From Verrucomicrobiota bacterium (GTDB lineage Bacteria > Verrucomicrobiota > Verrucomicrobiia > CAIQCK01): 64,000 bases of DNA. Below the pieces are notes generated by a model, which was not told the origin of the DNA, made no database searches, and saw nothing but the letters and a program-made list of their open reading frames with translations. The translations under genes were made by a program, and so were the position numbers. The stretch lies in assembly GCA_016222825.1 (NCBI GenBank), contig JACRQF010000010.1, positions 62,001-126,000 of the forward strand, written 5' to 3'. Below, one piece after another: positions 53,435-62,530 of the stretch; position 1 is the stretch's first letter; each line of letters starts with the position of its first letter.

Positions 53435-53463
53435 TTGCATAACGTAGCGTCAGACGCTACGAT
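53435..53463 (+). promoter_or_regulatory. abiE promoter with overlapping palindromic operator
   Basis: TTGCAT at 53435-53440, a 17-nt spacer and TACGAT at 53458-53463. A 19-bp perfect palindrome, CGTAGCGTC-A-GACGCTACG (53443-53461), fills the spacer and overlaps the -10, a natural site for repression by the antitoxin. The ATG at 53473 is 9 nt after the -10, so the transcript is leaderless. Confidence 0.65.
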
Positions 53464-53472
53464 GCGGAAACG

Positions 53473-54294
53473 ATGAAAACGCCAAACCCCTCTCAAGACA
53501 CCCGCATGGTCGGGGCAGCGGGAGCTTTTGTTGAAGCACGCATGAGTTTGGGGCGCGTCGCTTTTTCGCTTGAGGAGTTGACCAGGGAGTCGGGGTTGTC
53601 AGCCATTGCCGCGAAGTTCCAGTTGTTGAGGCTTGGGGGCAAAGTTGTCCGCGTGTCGCCCAGGCAGCCTTTTTTTCTGATCGTCAGCCCGGAGCATCGG
53701 AGCTTGGGCGCGCCGCCAGCGAACTGGTGGCTTCAGGATTACTTCGACTGGCTGGGCCGGCCGTATTATCTGGCGCTGCAATCCGCCGCCAGCTCGTTGG
53801 GTTCAAACCCACAGGCGCTTCAAGTCACACAGGTGATGACCGACCGGCCATGCCGCGCGCTCAAGGTGGGGCGGATTCAAGTCCGATTCTTCGTGAAGCG
53901 CGGCATTCAGCGAACGCCGACGCAACAACCCGCCGGAGCGGTTGCGCCGCTTTGGGTCAGCACGCCCGAGGCAACCGCGTATGACCTGATTCGCTATGCG
54001 TCCCGTATTGGCGGCATTGAGCGCGCGGCGGAAACCATCCGCCCGCTTCTGCCGCTCTTGCGCGACCGCGAACTCAAGCGCGTGCTGGATGCGGAAAACG
54101 AGCCTGCCATCGCGCAACGGTTGGGCTTTGTCGTCGAAGCGTGTGGCAACAAGCTGCTGGCGAGAATCATCCGCGACTGGCTGCCCGATGAATTGACGCC
54201 CGTAACGCTTGCCCCGGCGAAAGGCAACCGCGACAACCTCCCGCTCGTCAAACGCTGGCAGGTGCTCAACAATTCCGGTGAGTTGCAAATATGA
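53473..54294 (+). CDS. abiEi: AbiEi-type antitoxin of a type IV toxin-antitoxin system
   Basis: A 273-residue protein with the two-part layout of AbiEi antitoxins. The N-terminal winged helix-turn-helix covers about residues 20-75 (FSLEELTRESGLSAIAAKFQLLRLGGKVVRVSP). A C-terminal domain follows with YYLALQSAASSLG, TDRPCRALKVGRIQVRFF and STPEATAYDLIRYASRIGGIERAAETI, matching the AbiEi C-terminal region. Antitoxins of this group bind inverted repeats in their own promoter and counter the toxin's effect without direct contact; here a palindrome lies in the promoter. The stop overlaps the next start by 4 nt. It is longer than minimal AbiEi proteins. Confidence 0.85.
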   Translation: MKTPNPSQDTRMVGAAGAFVEARMSLGRVAFSLEELTRESGLSAIAAKFQLLRLGGKVVRVSPRQPFFLIVSPEHRSLGAPPANWWLQDYFDWLGRPYYLALQSAASSLGSNPQALQVTQVMTDRPCRALKVGRIQVRFFVKRGIQRTPTQQPAGAVAPLWVSTPEATAYDLIRYASRIGGIERAAETIRPLLPLLRDRELKRVLDAENEPAIAQRLGFVVEACGNKLLARIIRDWLPDELTPVTLAPAKGNRDNLPLVKRWQVLNNSGELQI

Positions 54295-55136
54295 CACCGA
54301 TCACCCGGCGGGATATTCTGGCTCATCAAGCCGTTGTGCCGTGGGCGGCGCCCTGTCAGGTCGAACAAGACCTTTTGCTGTGCCGTGCGATGGTCGCGCT
54401 CTTCGACGACAAGTTCCTGAGTTCCCAAATCGCCATGCGCGGCGGCACCCTCCTGCACAAGGTCCATCTTGCGCCAGCCGTCCGTTACAGCGAGGACCTT
54501 GATCTGGTCGTGGTCGGGACTCGCCCGGCAGACCACATCCGCCGGGCCATCCGCCGCGTGCTCACCGATGTCTTGGGAGCGCCGAGAGCCTCCGTTTGGG
54601 GCACGCTTGTATTGGCAATTCGCAACACCGTGAAGCCGTCGCGCGTGTTGCGCATGACTTACTCGGCGCGCTCAGTCATGGAGCCGAACCGGATGCTCGA
54701 CATCGTGATTGAAGCGAACGTGACCGAGAGGAAGCCACATCGGGCAGTCGTCGAAATGCCCTTCAGCTTCCCGTTCCGGGAGAAGGCCGTCCAAACACGC
54801 ATCCAAGGATTCGACATTCACGAAATGCTGGGCACAAAGATGCGCGCCTTGTTCCAGCGCAAGCGCGGGCGGGACTTGTTCGATCTGTATTGGGCGCTGA
54901 CCCAATCCCCAACGCCTGTTGAGCCGGCGGCGATCATCGCGTCCTTCGAGCACTACCTGAAGCAGGAAGGCACGAAAGCGGGCCGGGCGGAGTTCGTCCA
55001 AATCCTTGAAGGTCATCTCAAGGACCGCGGGTTTTGTTCAGACATGCAACCGCTGCTGCGCACCGACATCACCTACGATCCGCAAGCGGCCGGAAAACAC
55101 GTCAAAAACCACTTGCTAAATCTACTGCCGGAGTGA
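54291..55136 (+). CDS. abiEii: AbiEii/AbiGii-type nucleotidyltransferase toxin
   Basis: A 281-residue nucleotidyltransferase. Motif I is AMRGGTLLHKVHL with SEDLDLVVVG (GG...D-X-D); the later KMRALFQRKRGRDLFDLYWAL is motif IV (K-X-RAL-X2-R-X2-RDLFDLY), both diagnostic for AbiEii. Toxins of the family inhibit growth, some by adding nucleotides to tRNA ends, and abort phage infection. It overlaps abiEi by 4 nt (ATGA), a coupled pair. The pair lies among gene fragments and an IS91 remnant, consistent with an accessory defence island. Confidence 0.92.
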   Translation: MTPITRRDILAHQAVVPWAAPCQVEQDLLLCRAMVALFDDKFLSSQIAMRGGTLLHKVHLAPAVRYSEDLDLVVVGTRPADHIRRAIRRVLTDVLGAPRASVWGTLVLAIRNTVKPSRVLRMTYSARSVMEPNRMLDIVIEANVTERKPHRAVVEMPFSFPFREKAVQTRIQGFDIHEMLGTKMRALFQRKRGRDLFDLYWALTQSPTPVEPAAIIASFEHYLKQEGTKAGRAEFVQILEGHLKDRGFCSDMQPLLRTDITYDPQAAGKHVKNHLLNLLPE

Positions 55137-55200
55137 GGCCTTCACCCATTGTCGCGTGGGCGATCGTTTGAGAACGTCAGAGCAGCGGCGCGACGAACAT

Positions 55201-55272
55201 GCTAACGATATCCACACACACGCGATTTTCGTCCCTTTACCGCCGGGCGGCGCGTCGCGCATACTGCGGCGT
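55201..55272 (+). promoter_or_regulatory. Conserved leaderless promoter block, copy E
   Basis: GCTAAC at 55201, conserved box, -35 TTTACC at 55236-55241, 18 nt, -10 CATACT at 55260-55265, 7 nt, ATG at 55273. It fixes the start of the following gene despite an open frame that extends to 55156. Confidence 0.8.
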
Positions 55273-58224
55273 ATGAACTCGACACGCGTTCTTCTCCTGA
55301 CAGCGATTGCATTCCTGACAAGCTCGCTGGCGACGGCGGCCAGTCTGGATGGTCCGAGAGGAACTCTCACGGTTGACGAGCACGGCCTCGGCCTCACGCC
55401 GCGTGATTCGGCGTGTCCTGCCATCGTCGCCCACGGTGGCCCGATGTGGTCGTTGCGGCTTAAGAGCGCCTCGCGAGAAGTTTTGCTGCTGTCCACGACT
55501 CAAAAGCCTCGGCAGGAAACATCCGCCGATGGCGTGCGGCTGGTCTATGACACGCTCACCGACGGCACGAACACTTGGAAGGTCGGCCTCACGCTGCACT
55601 TTCGCCGCAAGCAGGACGCGTTTGAGATCAGCGGCGAACTGTGCAACAACCACGACGGCGTGATGGTCGCTGACTTGGCCTGCATCGCGCTCTCCGGCAT
55701 CGCCGCTCCGCCGGAGACGCATCCGTTGCTCTGGCCGAACGGGCTGGGCCAGCGGTTGGGCGGGGGCGGCAAAGGCGGCGAGCAGACGTTCCCCTATCCC
55801 AGCCGCACAGGCACGATGCAATGGTGCGCGTTCGACGGCGAGCGCGGCGGCCTCTATGTCGGCTGCCACGACGCGACCCACGGCGCGAAGACTTTCGCGT
55901 CGCGGTTCGACCCGAAGACGCAACGCTCCACGTTGTCCATCCGCCATCAACCGTTCTGCGCCAGCGGCGGGCGCTGGACGTTGCCGACGACGGTCCTGCT
56001 GCCCTACAGCGGCACGTGGCACACAGCGGCGAAGTTCTACCGTGCATGGTTCGATTCGGTCGCGAAGGTGCGGCCGCAGCTCGACTGGGTGCGGGACGCG
56101 TCGGGCTGGCTGTTGTGCATCCTCAAGCAACAGAACGGCTCGGTGATGTGGCCTTATCCGTCGCTCGAAAAGCTCGCTGACATCGCCGATGAGCGCGGCC
56201 TCGACGTCCTCGGCTTGTTCGGCTGGGCGCACGGTGGGCACGACCATCTCTATCCCGACTACATCCCCGATCCGCAGATGGGCGGACCGGAAGTGTTGCG
56301 CCGCGCGCTGAAGGAAGTCCGCCGTCGCGGCAAACGCTCCATCATCTACGCCAACGGCCAGTTGATGGACATCGCCACGGAGTATTACCAGACGCAGGGC
56401 AAGGATCAGGCTGTGCTGCGCGAGGACGGCACACCTGTGCGGCAGGACTGGCAGAAGTTCAGGAGCTTCGGACCGGTGAAATGCGCGCTTGCTTGCCAGG
56501 CGGCCGAGGGCTGGCAGAAGCGGATGCTGGAGCTGGCGCGGCAGGCGCAGGAACTCGGCGCGGACGGCATCCTGTTCGACCAGCTCGGCGTAACGGGGCC
56601 GATGGCGTGTTGGGCCAGGAACCACGGCCATCCGTCGCCCGCGATGGTCTATGCCGGCGAGCGCGCGGCATGGGTGCGGCGCGTGGCCGACGAGATGAAA
56701 CGCATCGCGCCAGAGTTCATCGTGATGACGGAAGGCATCCACGACAGCGTGCTCGACTCGGTGCCGTTGTTTCACGGCTGCATGGTCGGTGTCTTCACGC
56801 CCACGGAGAAGGAACTGCTGGCTGGCACGACGTTCCCGGAGATGTTCCGCTACACGTTCCCGGAAGTGCTAACCACGCAGCGCCACCCGACGCCGATGTT
56901 GAACCGGCTCGCCGCCAACTACGCCTGCATCTACGGCCTGCGCTACGAGATCGAGAGCCGCTACGCGCCCGATGTCCGCTATCTGAAGGAAGGCGTGATC
57001 CCCACGCGCGCCGACTACGCCGACATCCTGAATCCGCCGAACGTCGAGATGATGGCCGCCACGCCTCCTGCCGAGGCGACGCGCTATCTGAAGCAACTGG
57101 TCGAGTTCCAGCACCGCCACGCCGCGTTGTTGTTGCGCGGACGTTTCGAGGACGATCGCGGTTTCGAGTTCAAAGGCGAGCGTCTCATCGCCAAAGCCTA
57201 CGCCGCCAGCAAACAACTCGGCGTGCTCGTCTGGAACCCAACGGACAAACCCGCAACGTTCTCGCTGTCGGTTCCGAAAGCCCGGTTGGCATCTGCCGCC
57301 GAGCCGGAGCGCGATCAAGTCGAAGCCTTCAGTCCTCTGCCCGCCCAGAGCATCCGTCTGTTGGTCTGGCAGAAACAAAAAGACGAATCATCCGGAGCCA
57401 CCGCGAGCCTCAAACCCGGAGCAAAGATCCAGTTCACCTTCCCCAACCTGCCGCCACCGCTCCACGCGCAGGCCCGGACCAATTCCGCACCCGCGATGCT
57501 CACCGCGTTGTTGCCGGACAATTACACGCCGGAGGGACGCTGGCCGCTCTTTGTGTTCCTAGGCGGCGGCATCGGCTCGAAGGGCGACGACGCCTCGTTC
57601 GCCCGCAAGCTCATCGGCACGCGTGACTTCATCGCCGTCTCCATGCCGCTCTTTCAGCGCGTCTTCGAACCCAAGCAATTTCTCGGCGGAGTGGCCATTA
57701 CCGTGGACGACTTCGAAACGTTGCGCAGCGCCTACCGCACCATGCTCGCCAAGCTGATGAAAGCCGTGCCTGGGATCGTCGCGGAGCGCAGCACGCTCGG
57801 CGGCTCCTCCAACGGCGGCCACGCCACCGCGCTGCTCATCGCAGGTGGTGATGAGTTCACGCTGGAACACTTTCGGCAGTTTTACTTCGTGGACGGCGGC
57901 GCGCAGTTCCTGGCGCCTTTTGGGTTGAATGCCACCGCTCTGGAGAAATGTCGTCTGCTCCTGCTGCGTGCGGATCAGGGACATCAGGTCAGTTTCAAGC
58001 CTGGGCTGCCTTCTTGGGACATTCGCCCGTCGCTCGACAAGATATTCGATGCAGTGAACGACGCGGCACGGGCCCGCGGCCTCGATTGGACGCAGGTGGT
58101 CATGCGCGGCCGGAAGCACGGCTTCGAGCCGGAGTTCCATGTCGTCGTCGGTCAGTGGGCGCGAGGCGAAAAGACGAACGAAGTGCCGCCCAAACCCGTC
58201 ACGCCGGCTTCCCCACAACACTGA
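55273..58224 (+). CDS. Fusion of a DUF6259-type glycosidase and an alpha/beta-hydrolase
   Basis: A 983-residue exported protein; signal peptide MNSTRVLLLTAIAFLTSSLATA. Residues 40-690 form a beta-sandwich plus TIM-barrel: HGGPMWSLRLK, DVLGLFGWAHGGHDHLYPDY, LGADGILFDQLGVTG and EFIVMTEGIHDSVLD, as in DUF6259 family proteins (related to GH36/GH27-like barrels). The D of FDQLG and the E of TEGIHD are possible catalytic residues. Residues 735-975 are an esterase domain with LGGSSNGGHAT (nucleophile Ser in GXSXG-like context) and VMRGRKHGFEPE (likely His). The fusion suggests cleavage and deacylation of one glycan. Truncated paralogue at 52972. Confidence 0.8.
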   Translation: MNSTRVLLLTAIAFLTSSLATAASLDGPRGTLTVDEHGLGLTPRDSACPAIVAHGGPMWSLRLKSASREVLLLSTTQKPRQETSADGVRLVYDTLTDGTNTWKVGLTLHFRRKQDAFEISGELCNNHDGVMVADLACIALSGIAAPPETHPLLWPNGLGQRLGGGGKGGEQTFPYPSRTGTMQWCAFDGERGGLYVGCHDATHGAKTFASRFDPKTQRSTLSIRHQPFCASGGRWTLPTTVLLPYSGTWHTAAKFYRAWFDSVAKVRPQLDWVRDASGWLLCILKQQNGSVMWPYPSLEKLADIADERGLDVLGLFGWAHGGHDHLYPDYIPDPQMGGPEVLRRALKEVRRRGKRSIIYANGQLMDIATEYYQTQGKDQAVLREDGTPVRQDWQKFRSFGPVKCALACQAAEGWQKRMLELARQAQELGADGILFDQLGVTGPMACWARNHGHPSPAMVYAGERAAWVRRVADEMKRIAPEFIVMTEGIHDSVLDSVPLFHGCMVGVFTPTEKELLAGTTFPEMFRYTFPEVLTTQRHPTPMLNRLAANYACIYGLRYEIESRYAPDVRYLKEGVIPTRADYADILNPPNVEMMAATPPAEATRYLKQLVEFQHRHAALLLRGRFEDDRGFEFKGERLIAKAYAASKQLGVLVWNPTDKPATFSLSVPKARLASAAEPERDQVEAFSPLPAQSIRLLVWQKQKDESSGATASLKPGAKIQFTFPNLPPPLHAQARTNSAPAMLTALLPDNYTPEGRWPLFVFLGGGIGSKGDDASFARKLIGTRDFIAVSMPLFQRVFEPKQFLGGVAITVDDFETLRSAYRTMLAKLMKAVPGIVAERSTLGGSSNGGHATALLIAGGDEFTLEHFRQFYFVDGGAQFLAPFGLNATALEKCRLLLLRADQGHQVSFKPGLPSWDIRPSLDKIFDAVNDAARARGLDWTQVVMRGRKHGFEPEFHVVVGQWARGEKTNEVPPKPVTPASPQH

Positions 58225-58251
58225 CCTTTCCGCCCTCATTTCGCTTTTTGT

Positions 58252-58288
58252 CTGAACAACCAACAGTCATCGCCCTATACTTCCTGCC
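58252..58288 (+). promoter_or_regulatory. Leaderless promoter outside the repeat family
   Basis: TGAACA at 58253-58258, 17 nt, TATACT at 58276-58281, 7 nt, ATG at 58289. It has the same spacing as the conserved blocks but none of their upstream box. No Shine-Dalgarno site is possible in the 7-nt gap. Confidence 0.55.
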
Positions 58289-58996
58289 ATGAAATCATCC
58301 ATTGTCTTCCTCACATTCTGCGTCGCTGCCACCGCGTTTGCCGCCGATCCGGCCGGCTACTACAACCGCACCATCTTCACTGATGACTTCAGCAGCAACA
58401 GCTTCGGCCCGCGCTGGGGTCACTACAAGAGCGGGAGCGTCGTCAAAGACGGCGTGCTCGTTGGCATCACACCAGAGAAGTCCGATCATTCCGCCGTGGA
58501 CAACATCCGCTTCCCCGGCGAGCGCGACCTGGAGGTGTCGGTGAAGTTCCGCTTCGTTAGCGAGAAGGCAAAGAGCTTCAACGTCTGGTTCGACGACAAG
58601 GACTATAAAGGCTCCCACGCCGGCCACATCTGCAGCATTAGCGTCAGCCCGACCGGCGTGAACATCGCCGACGCGAAGACCGGCAACTTCCGCAACGACA
58701 TCTACGAGAAACGAAAATCTGCCGCGGGCCTCAACGACGCGGACAAGGCATTCCTGCTCACCAAGACCAAGCGCCTGCCGGTGAAGCTGACGTTGCAGGA
58801 CTGGCACACGCTGGTGGTCCGCACGAAGGCCGACAGCGTCGAAGTCTGCCTCGACGGCAAAGCGGTGGGCACGTTCCAGTCCGAGGGCGTCGCTCACGAT
58901 CACAAGACGCTGGTCAGCCTCACGACCAATCCTGTGGACGTTCACTACGACGACTTCAACATCAAGGCCGGCGGCAGCGCAGCGGCCAAGCCCTGA
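58289..58996 (+). CDS. Secreted concanavalin-like (DUF1080 type) protein
   Basis: A 235-residue exported protein; signal peptide MKSSIVFLTFCVAATAFA. The rest is one jelly-roll domain of the 3-keto-disaccharide hydrolase/DUF1080 type: TIFTDDFSSNSFGPRWGHYKSG, LEVSVKFRFVSEKAKSFNVWFDD, HTLVVRTKADSVEVCLDGKAVGTFQS, YDDFNIKAGG. Proteins of this fold bind or hydrolyse glycans. No catalytic residues can be stated. It precedes the fucosidase-like gene by 17 nt, so they are probably cotranscribed. Confidence 0.82.
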   Translation: MKSSIVFLTFCVAATAFAADPAGYYNRTIFTDDFSSNSFGPRWGHYKSGSVVKDGVLVGITPEKSDHSAVDNIRFPGERDLEVSVKFRFVSEKAKSFNVWFDDKDYKGSHAGHICSISVSPTGVNIADAKTGNFRNDIYEKRKSAAGLNDADKAFLLTKTKRLPVKLTLQDWHTLVVRTKADSVEVCLDGKAVGTFQSEGVAHDHKTLVSLTTNPVDVHYDDFNIKAGGSAAAKP

Positions 58997-59013
58997 ACCT
59001 GGATTTACCCATC

Positions 59014-60870
59014 ATGAACCCGCTCAAAGTCCTCCGTCTCCCCATAGTCTTTCTCCTTCTCGCCGCCGTCGCGGCTGCATCTGCTGCTGACGGGACACCA
59101 AAACGGCTCAAGCGCGCGGACAGTTTCTTCGGCATCCACTTCGACTTCCACGCGCGGGCCGATGACACCAACATCGGCGCTAACACCACGCCGGTGATGG
59201 TTGAGGAAATCATCAACCTCGTCCGGCCAGACTACCTCCAGGTTGATTGCAAGGGTCATCGCGGCTTCTGCAGCTACCCGACGAAGGTCGGGCATCGAGC
59301 ACCAAGCATCGTTGGCGATCCGCTGCGCGTCTGGCGCGACGTCACGGCGAAACACGGCGTCGGTCTTTACATGCACTACTCCGGCGTTTGGGACTCGAAA
59401 GCAGTCGAGGAACACCCTGACTGGGCCGCTCTCAACGCCGACAGCAAGCCAAACACCCGCGCCACGTCGTTCTTCGGCCCTTACGCGGAGAAGCTGCTCA
59501 TCCCGCAACTCCGCGAACTCGCCGGCGACTATGGCGTGGACGGCATGTGGGTTGACGGCGAATGTTGGGCGTCGGTGCCAGACTACGGCGTGCCGGCGTT
59601 GGCGGCGTTCCGCAAGGCGACCGGCATCACCAACGTGCCGCGCAAGCCGGGCGAGCCTCACTGGCACGAGTTCCTCCAGTTCAACCGCGAGATGTTCCGC
59701 AAATATCTGCGCCACTACATCGCCGCGGTGAAGAAAACGAATCCCAAGTTCCAGATTTGCAGCAACTGGGCCTTCACCGACCACATGGCCGAGCCGGTCA
59801 GCGCGCCGGTGGATTTTCTGTCGGGCGATTACTCGCCGCAGGACAGCGTCAACTCCGCGCGGCTCTCGGCGCGTTATCTCGCGCGGCAGGGCAAGCCGTG
59901 GGACTTGATGGCGTGGAGCTTCAGCACCAAGCCGACACGCGCGCAGAAAACCGCCGTGCAGTTGCAGCGCGAGGCCGCTGTGGTGCTGGCGATGGGCGGC
60001 GGCTTTCAGGCTTACTTCACGCAGAACCGCGACGGTTCCGTGCGCCTCAACGAAATGCCCGTGATGGCCGAGGTGGCGAAGTTCTGCCGTGCCCGGCAGG
60101 CGGTCTGTCATCACGCGCAAGCCGTGCCGCAGATCGGCTTGCTGCTCTCGACCACCGATCAATATCGCCGCACCAACGGTCTCTTCTCGCGCGACCTGAC
60201 GCGGATCAACGGCGCGCTCCATGCGTTGCTGGAAAGCCAGTGGTCGGTCGAAGTGCTTGGCGAACATCAGCTTGCCGGCCGTCTCCGCGATTATCCGCTC
60301 ATCGTCATCCCGGAATGCGAGTATCTCGACGCCAAGTTCCGCAACAACCTCGCCGCCTACGTCAAAGCCGGCGGCAACCTTCTGCTCATCGGCCCGAGCG
60401 CAACGAAGCTGTTCGAGCGTGAACTGGGCGGGAAGGTCGAGGGCGAAACCAAGATTGTTGCGTATGGCCGGGGCAAGATCGCGTGTTCGAGCTTCAGCGG
60501 CCAGACGTATCTGCGTGAGCGCCCGGAGTCATTGCGGCGTTCGCTGAACGATCTGGCGCGCCAGCTTTTCCCGAAACCGATGGTGGAAGTGAAAGGCTCC
60601 AACGACGTGGACGTCTGCCTCGCGCGCAACCACGGCAAGCTCCTCGTCAACCTCGTCAACACCGCCGGCCCGCACAAAACGCAATCCATCATCGAGAGCA
60701 TCCCGCCCGTCGGTCCGCTCGACATCACCCTCCGCCTGCCCCGGAAGCCCGCCGCCGTCACGCTTGAACCCGGCGCGCGACCGCTGTCATGCGACTATCG
60801 CGACGGCCAACTGCGGCTCACCGTCCCGAAGGTGGAGGTTCACGAGATCGTCGCGGTGCAGATGAAGTGA
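59014..60870 (+). CDS. Fucosidase-like / GH42-like secreted glycoside hydrolase
   Basis: A 618-residue exported enzyme; signal peptide about residues 1-24. Residues 30-370 are a TIM-barrel with RADSFFGIHFDFHA, GVGLYMHYSGVWDSKAVEEHPDW and YGVDGMWVDGECW (GVDGMWVDG carries a likely nucleophile Asp), as in GH29-like alpha-L-fucosidases. Residues 370-520 are a Rossmann-like flavodoxin fold (VPQIGLLLSTTDQYRR, YPLIVIPECEYLD, AGGNLLLIGPSA), similar to the trimerisation domain of GH42 enzymes. The tail is a beta-sandwich. It follows the jelly-roll gene closely. Confidence 0.8.
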   Translation: MNPLKVLRLPIVFLLLAAVAAASAADGTPKRLKRADSFFGIHFDFHARADDTNIGANTTPVMVEEIINLVRPDYLQVDCKGHRGFCSYPTKVGHRAPSIVGDPLRVWRDVTAKHGVGLYMHYSGVWDSKAVEEHPDWAALNADSKPNTRATSFFGPYAEKLLIPQLRELAGDYGVDGMWVDGECWASVPDYGVPALAAFRKATGITNVPRKPGEPHWHEFLQFNREMFRKYLRHYIAAVKKTNPKFQICSNWAFTDHMAEPVSAPVDFLSGDYSPQDSVNSARLSARYLARQGKPWDLMAWSFSTKPTRAQKTAVQLQREAAVVLAMGGGFQAYFTQNRDGSVRLNEMPVMAEVAKFCRARQAVCHHAQAVPQIGLLLSTTDQYRRTNGLFSRDLTRINGALHALLESQWSVEVLGEHQLAGRLRDYPLIVIPECEYLDAKFRNNLAAYVKAGGNLLLIGPSATKLFERELGGKVEGETKIVAYGRGKIACSSFSGQTYLRERPESLRRSLNDLARQLFPKPMVEVKGSNDVDVCLARNHGKLLVNLVNTAGPHKTQSIIESIPPVGPLDITLRLPRKPAAVTLEPGARPLSCDYRDGQLRLTVPKVEVHEIVAVQMK

Positions 60871-60882
60871 GGCGGTCACGCC

Positions 60883-60954
60883 GCTAACCGCATCCACACA
60901 GACGCGATTTTCGTCCCTTTACCGCGGAGCGCTGCGTCACACATACTGGCGCGC
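60883..60954 (+). promoter_or_regulatory. Conserved leaderless promoter block, copy F
   Basis: GCTAAC at 60883, conserved box, -35 TTTACC at 60918-60923, 18 nt, -10 CATACT at 60942-60947, 7 nt, ATG at 60955. It starts 13 bp after the stop of the fucosidase-like gene. Confidence 0.8.
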
Positions 60955-62529
60955 ATGAACTCAATACGCGTAGCGAGTCTTGCCATCCTCGCCAGCCTGA
61001 TGCTCGTGCCGCCAAGTTTCGGTGCAGAAGGCAATAAGCAACAGCCGCCCATCCTCACGCCAAAGCAGTCACCGAAGCCACGCATCAATGGCGTGAAGGT
61101 GTTCGGCGTGCGACCGGGCCGGCCCATCCTCTACACCATCGCGGCGACGGGTGAGCGGCCGATGAAGTTCTCCGCAGCAGGTTTGCCTGACGGCGCGCGG
61201 CTCGACGGGGAAAAAGGACGCATCAGCGGCGCGATCGCGAAACGCGGAACCTATCGCGTGATGCTGCGGGCCGAGAACGCGCTGGGCCACGCCGAGCGCG
61301 AGTTGCGTCTCGTTGTGGGCGACGACATCTGCCTGACGCCGTTGTTGGGGTGCAATACTTATGGCGGCTGGGGCGCACGCGTCACCGAAGCCAATGTCCG
61401 CGCCGCGGCGGAGGCGATGGTCCGTCTCGGTCTCATCAACCACGGCTGGCAATACGTGAACATTGATGACGGCTGGCAGGGCAAGCGCGGCGGCAAACAC
61501 AACGCCATCCAGCCCAACGAGAAGTTCGGCGACCTGCGGGCCTATTGCGACTACGTCCACAGCCTCGGCTTGAAGGCCGGCATTTACTCGACGCCGTGGG
61601 CGACCAGCTACGAGGGTTTTTGCGGCGGCTCCAGCCACGACCCGCAAGGCGCATGGGTGCGGCCCGCGCGGCCCAAGGACGGCTACTATTTCGGCAAACA
61701 TTTCTTTGAGGCGAGCGACGCGCGCCAGTGGGCGGAGTGGGGTTTCGATTACGCGAAATACGATTGGAACCTGGCCAGTCCGGGCAGCGTCGAGGCTGCG
61801 CGCCGCTTGGCCGACGCGCTGGCAGCCCAAGATCGCGACATCGTGCTGGAGCTGTCCAACTCCGCGCCAGTCCCATCGGCTGCCGCGTTGGTCGGCTCGG
61901 CGCAACTGACGCGCACAACCGGCGACCTCGTGGATCTCTGGGATCGTTCGCAGATGGATTCCGCGTTGCGGAAGTGGGCGGTCGGCATCCGCGAGGTGAT
62001 GTTGCAGCACGATGCCTACGCGCCGTTCCAGCGGCCCGGCCATTGGAACCACGCCTGCAACCTCCGCGTCGGCCTGCTCGGCGGATGGCGCAACAAGCCG
62101 CTCACGCCCTCGCGACTCACGCCGGACGAGCAATACTCGCACATCAGCCTTTGGTGCCTCTGGAGTTCGCCGATGATCATCGGCACGCCCATCGAGCGGC
62201 TCGACGAGTTCACGCTGAGCCTGCTCACCAACGACGAGGTGCTCGATGTCAACCAAGACCCGTTGGGCAAACAGGCCGTGCGCACCGAACTCGCTAACGG
62301 CGGCGAAATCCTAGTGAAGGAACTGGAGGACGGCACGAAAGCAGTGGGCATCTTCAACCCCGGCTCGGAACCCGTAAAGCTCACCGTGCAATGGTCGCAG
62401 ATGGGCATGCATGGCAAGCAAGAGGTCCGCGATCTTTGGCGGCAGAAAGACCTCGGCGTGTTCGAGAAGGAATTCTCAACCGTTGTGCAACGCCACGGCG
62501 TGGTGATGGTGCGGCTGACGGCGAAGTGA
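60955..62529 (+). CDS. Secreted GH27 alpha-galactosidase-like enzyme
   Basis: A 524-residue exported enzyme; signal peptide about residues 1-23 (MNSIRVASLAILASLMLVPP...). Residues 40-125 form an Ig-like putative binding domain (FGVRPGRPILYTIAATGERPMKFSAAGLP). The GH27 barrel follows: LLGCNTYGGWGARVTE, YVNIDDGWQGKRGG, YSTPWATSYEGFCGG, DYAKYDWN with nucleophile Asp near 268, TGDLVDLWD with acid/base Asp near 322, and VLDVNQDPLGKQ. A C-terminal beta domain ends the protein. Substrate is likely an alpha-D-galactose or related residue. Confidence 0.9.
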   Translation: MNSIRVASLAILASLMLVPPSFGAEGNKQQPPILTPKQSPKPRINGVKVFGVRPGRPILYTIAATGERPMKFSAAGLPDGARLDGEKGRISGAIAKRGTYRVMLRAENALGHAERELRLVVGDDICLTPLLGCNTYGGWGARVTEANVRAAAEAMVRLGLINHGWQYVNIDDGWQGKRGGKHNAIQPNEKFGDLRAYCDYVHSLGLKAGIYSTPWATSYEGFCGGSSHDPQGAWVRPARPKDGYYFGKHFFEASDARQWAEWGFDYAKYDWNLASPGSVEAARRLADALAAQDRDIVLELSNSAPVPSAAALVGSAQLTRTTGDLVDLWDRSQMDSALRKWAVGIREVMLQHDAYAPFQRPGHWNHACNLRVGLLGGWRNKPLTPSRLTPDEQYSHISLWCLWSSPMIIGTPIERLDEFTLSLLTNDEVLDVNQDPLGKQAVRTELANGGEILVKELEDGTKAVGIFNPGSEPVKLTVQWSQMGMHGKQEVRDLWRQKDLGVFEKEFSTVVQRHGVVMVRLTAK

Positions 62530-62530
62530 T

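Noticed and set aside
55156..55272. Upstream extension of the DUF6259 fusion gene
   Set aside because: The extension is the translated promoter repeat; the signal peptide starts at 55273, as in the truncated paralogue at 52972.
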